Of a stretch of DNA of 64,000 nt, positions 60,976-64,000 are shown piece by piece. The translations under genes and the position numbers were made by a program. The first letter of the stretch is position 1. Every line of letters starts with the position of its first letter. Source of the stretch: Candidatus Pantoea deserta (GTDB taxonomy: Bacteria; Pseudomonadota; Gammaproteobacteria; Enterobacterales; Enterobacteriaceae); the NCBI RefSeq assembly GCF_003813865.1, contig NZ_RMVG01000009.1, positions 62,001 through 126,000 on the forward strand, read 5' to 3'. Below the pieces are notes generated by a model, which saw only the letters and a list, made by a program, of their open reading frames with translations, did no database searches and was not told where the DNA came from.

Positions 60976-62436
60976 TTACTGTGCCGCCTGCTGTTTATTA
61001 CGCGAGCGTAGCTTTTTCACCAGTCGATGCGCTTCAGCCTCGCTGGCGACCGCAGGCGAGGAGCCGCGCAGCGGTTTGCGCGCAGACTCATGCAGCGTCA
61101 GAACGGTCAGCAAGCCAACCACGCCAGCCCCCATCAGGTAATAAGCCGGCATCATCAGGTTATGGGTGGTGTCCACCAGCCAGGCGGTAATTAACGGCGT
61201 GGTGCCGCCGAACAGAGAGACCGACAGGTTAAAGCCGATTGCCAGCGCGCTGTAGCGAATATCTGTGGTAAACAGGGCGGGCAGCGTGGCGGGCATGGTG
61301 CCGCTAAAGCAGGTGTGCAGAACGCCCAGCACGATCAGACCCGCAAACACCAGCCACATATTGCCTGAGGTGATCAGCATCATGCAGGGAATGGCCAGCA
61401 GGATCAGACCTACCGCGCCGCTGCCGATAACCGGGCGACGACCCAGACGATCCGCCCAGTGTCCCCAGAACAGCGTCAGCGGCATCATGACAAACATCAC
61501 CACCATAATCAGCAGCAGGCTGCTCAGCTCGCCCATGCCGAGAATACCGGTAAGGTAGCTCGGCATATAAGACGTCAGCATATAGTTGGAAACGTTGAAC
61601 AGCAGCACCAGCCCGATACATTTCAGCATCGGTTTATGGTACTTCTTCAGCATCTGCACCACGGTGAGCGTCGGCTTGCTGTGCTCAAGCGCCTCCTGCT
61701 TTTCCATATGCTGCTGAAAGGCAGGGGTTTCTTCCAGTTTGAGTCGGACATAAAGTCCAAACAGGCCGAGCGGCGCGGCGATAAAGAACGGCACGCGCCA
61801 GCCCCAGTCCAGCATGGTTTGCTCTGGCAGAATCGAGGTCAGCGCTGTGACGAATCCTGCGCCCAGCAGATAGCCGCCGAGCGTGCCGAACTCCAGAAAG
61901 CTGCCCATAAAGCCGCGACGATTATCGGTGGAGTACTCGGCGATAAAGGTGGCCGCGCCGCCATATTCGCCGCCGGTAGAGAAGCCCTGTACCAGGCGCG
62001 CCACCAGCAGCAGTATCGGCGCCAGAATGCCTATGCTGGCGTAAGAGGGGATCAGGCCGATACAGAAGGTGCCGATCGACATCATAATCATGGTCATCGC
62101 CAGCACTTTCTGGCGGCCGATGCGGTCGCCCAGCGGGCCAAATACCAGCCCGCCAATCGGGCGCACCAGGAAGGCGGCGGCAAAGGTGCCGAACGCTGCG
62201 ATAAGCTGCGCGGTATTGCTGGCGTTAGCGAAAAAAACTTTACCGATGGTCACGGCAAGATAGCTGTATACGCCGAAATCGAACCACTCCATGGCGTTAC
62301 CCAGCGCGGCTGCGCCTACCGCCCGCTTCAGCATGTCGTTATCGACGATAGTAATATCGTCAACCGTTAGCTCTTTTTGTTTTTTCTGCCAGAAATGTTT
62401 TCTGGGTTTCTCTGTCGATGGATTCCCGGTGCTCAT
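60976..62436 (-). CDS. proP: ProP-like osmoprotectant/proton symporter (MFS) without the C-terminal coiled coil
   Basis: A 486-residue major facilitator with 12 membrane segments. It opens with a basic cytosolic lead and DITIVDNDMLKRAVGAAALGNAMEWFDFGVYSYLA, followed by FLVRPIGGLVFGPLGDRIGRQKVLA, FCIGLIPSYASIGILAPILLLVARLVQGFSTGGEYGGAATFIAEYS and LDWGWRVPFFIAAPLGLFGLYVR. These correspond throughout to ProP, the proline/glycine betaine transporter. E. coli ProP ends in a long antiparallel coiled coil that sets its osmotic threshold; here the chain ends shortly after the last helix (LVKKLRSRNKQQAAQ). It may thus be a paralogue with altered activation or another ProP/ShiA-family substrate. Confidence 0.87.
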   Translation of the reverse strand: MSTGNPSTEKPRKHFWQKKQKELTVDDITIVDNDMLKRAVGAAALGNAMEWFDFGVYSYLAVTIGKVFFANASNTAQLIAAFGTFAAAFLVRPIGGLVFGPLGDRIGRQKVLAMTMIMMSIGTFCIGLIPSYASIGILAPILLLVARLVQGFSTGGEYGGAATFIAEYSTDNRRGFMGSFLEFGTLGGYLLGAGFVTALTSILPEQTMLDWGWRVPFFIAAPLGLFGLYVRLKLEETPAFQQHMEKQEALEHSKPTLTVVQMLKKYHKPMLKCIGLVLLFNVSNYMLTSYMPSYLTGILGMGELSSLLLIMVVMFVMMPLTLFWGHWADRLGRRPVIGSGAVGLILLAIPCMMLITSGNMWLVFAGLIVLGVLHTCFSGTMPATLPALFTTDIRYSALAIGFNLSVSLFGGTTPLITAWLVDTTHNLMMPAYYLMGAGVVGLLTVLTLHESARKPLRGSSPAVASEAEAHRLVKKLRSRNKQQAAQ

Positions 62437-62967
62437 ATTATCCTCATCAAAATAATGAGGCTCTTATAGCTTTCGTCGCCGAACGACAAACCAAGGGAAA
62501 GAAAGCTATAAGCAGCCTGTCAATTAATTTACGGCAGCGTGTTTACAACAATTTACCTTACTATAAAAACGGCTACGTTTACAAATTAGCAGATTTTTAG
62601 ACTGTTGCCGGAGGTTAACAGCGCGATTGATAGCAAGGCGGTGGCGCTTTCAAAGATTATCACTCTGCATCAGAGCGTTATCGCCGAATACAAAACAGCG
62701 AGCCTGCCGCTATTTTGTCATCGAGCCACAGGCTCTCCGAAAATAATGAAATACCCGGACTCAGTTTGTGGGTAAATTTAACCAACATCGTCTCAGGGCG
62801 TTTAGCTGATGATAGCCACATAATAATTGCGCCTTTATGTCAGCCCGCGTCATTAAATCATCACGCATAAAATGCCGCGTTATTGCTGACGCCAGCTAAC
62901 ATTCAGGGATGAGATCACCACTGAATCTGTCGCTGCCCAGGCATGCGGCTATGCTGGAGGAAAATCT
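62437..62967. other. Intergenic region between proP and the dehydrogenase gene
   Basis: About 530 bp between divergent genes, with promoters of both. I see no gene, RNA or repeat in it; GGAGG at about 62956 is the ribosome binding site for the ATG at 62968. Confidence 0.4.
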
Positions 62968-63708
62968 ATGGCCCGATTTAGCGACAAACGCATTCTTATC
63001 ACCGGAGGCACCAGCGGGATGGGGCTGGCAGGGGCCCAGCGTATTCAGGCGGAGGGCGGTCGCGTCGCGGTAACGGGACGTAATGCCAGTCGCCTGCAAT
63101 ATGCCAACAGCGTGCTGCACGACAACGCGCTGGTATTACGCAATGACGCCTCGCTGGAGGCAGACATCGATGCGCTGGGCGAGGCGATTGAAAGGTGGGG
63201 CAAGCTGGACGGCCTGTGGCTGAACGCAGGCTACGCCGAGCTGGGCGAAATTGAGTCAGTCACGGCGGAGGCGTTTAACGCGATGATGAACGCCAACGTG
63301 CGCGGGCCGATGCTACAGATGGCGCGCCTGTCGTCTTTACTGAATCCAGGCGCGTCGGTTGTGGTGACCTCTTCCTCATCAACCTACGAGGGGGCGGCGA
63401 CCACCAGCCTGTATGCCGCCACCAAAGGCGCGCTGGTGGCGATGGCGCGCAGCTGGGCTTCGGCGCTGGCGCCGCGCGGCATTCGGGTGAATGTGGTGAT
63501 TCCTGGGCCGATTGAGACTCACTTTCGCGATTTTCTGCCGGAAACCGCGCGGCAGCAGTTTGAAGATTTTATCGTTAGTCAGGTTCCGCTGAAACGCGCG
63601 GGCAAAGCGGAAGAGGCGGCGGCGGTCGCGCTGTTTCTGCTCTCCAGCGACGCCTCCTATGTTACCGGCAGCCAGTATGCTGTGGATGGGGGACTGGTGC
63701 GTTACTAA
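62968..63708 (+). CDS. Short-chain dehydrogenase/reductase (FabG-like group)
   Basis: A 246-residue classical SDR. Cofactor motif TGGTSGMG (12-19), TGRNASRL suggesting NADP(H), LNAGYAE (NNAG variant), catalytic SSSSTYEGAATTSLYAATKGA (Tyr and Lys four apart) and C-terminal YVTGSQYAVDGG. The ending is FabG-like, but there are no fatty-acid genes beside it. GGAGG precedes the ATG. Substrate unknown. Confidence 0.9.
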   Translation: MARFSDKRILITGGTSGMGLAGAQRIQAEGGRVAVTGRNASRLQYANSVLHDNALVLRNDASLEADIDALGEAIERWGKLDGLWLNAGYAELGEIESVTAEAFNAMMNANVRGPMLQMARLSSLLNPGASVVVTSSSSTYEGAATTSLYAATKGALVAMARSWASALAPRGIRVNVVIPGPIETHFRDFLPETARQQFEDFIVSQVPLKRAGKAEEAAAVALFLLSSDASYVTGSQYAVDGGLVRY

Positions 63709-63712
63709 AAGA

Positions 63713-63732
63713 CGGGCAGCCTGCGCTGCCCG
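63713..63732. terminator. Bidirectional hairpin between the dehydrogenase and gdhA
   Basis: CGGGCAGC at 63713-63720 pairs perfectly with GCTGCCCG at 63725-63732 around a 4-base loop, 5 bp after one stop codon and 7 bp before the other. Confidence 0.75.
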
Positions 63733-63738
63733 CTATCT

Positions 63739-64000
63739 TTAGCCCGGATAGATGCCGCGCTCTTTACGCGCCATCAGAATACGCTCACAGGCCACGATAT
63801 AGGCCGCGGTACGCAACGAGCACGCTTTCTCTTTAGCCTTATTCCAGACGTGCACCATCGCATCGGTCATAATCTTATCCATCCGCGCGTTGATCTCCTC
63901 TTCGCTCCAGAAGTAGCTGGCCATATCCTGCACCCATTCGAAGTAGCTCACGGTAACGCCGCCTGCGTTGCAGATAACGTCCGGCACCACGATGATGCCG
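63739..64000 (-). CDS. Glu/Leu/Phe/Val dehydrogenase C-terminus (partial, runs off right edge)
   Basis: The last 87 codons of a glutamate dehydrogenase-family enzyme, with [21 protein letters not shown], the conserved block closing the NAD(P)-binding domain, then helices ending [14 protein letters not shown]. It interconverts glutamate and 2-oxoglutarate with ammonia. The [14 protein letters not shown] form is that of the roughly 420-residue NAD-type hexamers (GudB/GdhA2-like) rather than E. coli GdhA (447 residues); most of the protein lies outside the window. Confidence 0.9.
   Translation of the reverse strand, partial: GIIVVPDVICNAGGVTVSYFEWVQDMASYFWSEEEINARMDKIMTDAMVHVWNKAKEKACSLRTAAYIVACERILMARKERGIYPG

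Noticed and set aside
61459..62370. 303-codon plus-strand ORF opposite proP
   Set aside because: Antisense shadow, His/Gln/Arg-rich, no domain.

Overview
This 64 kb window is chromosomal DNA of an enterobacterium. FhuE, H-NS/StpA, HipB, YebG, omptin and ProP homologues, LexA and Fur sites and the GC-rich codon use all fit Enterobacterales. I would guess Erwiniaceae (Pantoea/Mixta/Erwinia-like), but that is inference. No rRNA, tRNA, CRISPR array or intact insertion sequence was seen. Both edges cut genes: an iolE-like gene on the left and a glutamate dehydrogenase on the right.

Layout. (1) 1-3.5 kb: iolE-like fragment, a hexapeptide acetyltransferase and a FepA-family receptor under a Fur box. 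(2) 4.0-24.5 kb: sulfur/organosulfur acquisition, part 1. It has a polar amino-acid-type ABC importer with a BisC-like molybdenum reductase, a MmgE/PrpD protein, an HcxA-like dehydrogenase and an NtaA/SnaA-type flavin monooxygenase; then an StpA-like H-NS protein and FhuE; then an SsuD-like monooxygenase, an acyl-CoA-dehydrogenase-like monooxygenase, two Tat-exported NrtA/SsuA-type binding proteins, a cysteine synthase, a permease and an ATPase. (3) 24.7-38.1 kb: accessory island with higBA, hipB plus a stub of hipA, a GHL10 lipoprotein, a fosA gene killed by one stop codon, an AraC regulator with a divergent dehydrogenase, an orphan sugar-binding protein and a 1992-residue autotransporter. 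(4) 38.2-55.4 kb: sulfur acquisition, part 2, two divergent operons. Leftward is a peptide-type ABC importer followed by a KPN_01858-family monooxygenase, a double CMD protein, an M20 amidohydrolase and a VOC protein. Rightward is an MsnO8 monooxygenase, an M20 amidohydrolase, an NtaA/SnaA monooxygenase, a binding protein, a GNAT acetyltransferase, a permease, an ATPase and a second binding protein. (5) 56.0-57.4 kb: a two-gene HAM1-SIR2 operon, a probable anti-phage module. (6) 57.4-64 kb: yebG with an SOS box, a 34-residue membrane protein, an exported amidohydrolase, an omptin, ProP, a short-chain dehydrogenase and the end of gdhA.

How it works together. Regions 2 and 4 hold all the protein classes of the Bacillus subtilis yxe/sna S-(2-succino)cysteine route (import, N-acetylation, flavin monooxygenase C-S cleavage, deacetylation, and a MmgE/PrpD protein). 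They add three more luciferase-like monooxygenases, a sulfoxide-type reductase and a cysteine synthase. The simplest reading is a scavenging platform that imports S-substituted cysteines, sulfonates or sulfides and releases cysteine or sulfite. No flavin reductase and no dedicated regulator lies in the window.

The strongest candidate for a noteworthy system is the HAM1-SIR2 pair at 56.0-57.4 kb. Its HAM1 protein has His where the family has its catalytic Asp, while its SIR2 protein keeps the NAD-cleaving motifs. This suggests a nucleotide sensor coupled to an NADase effector.
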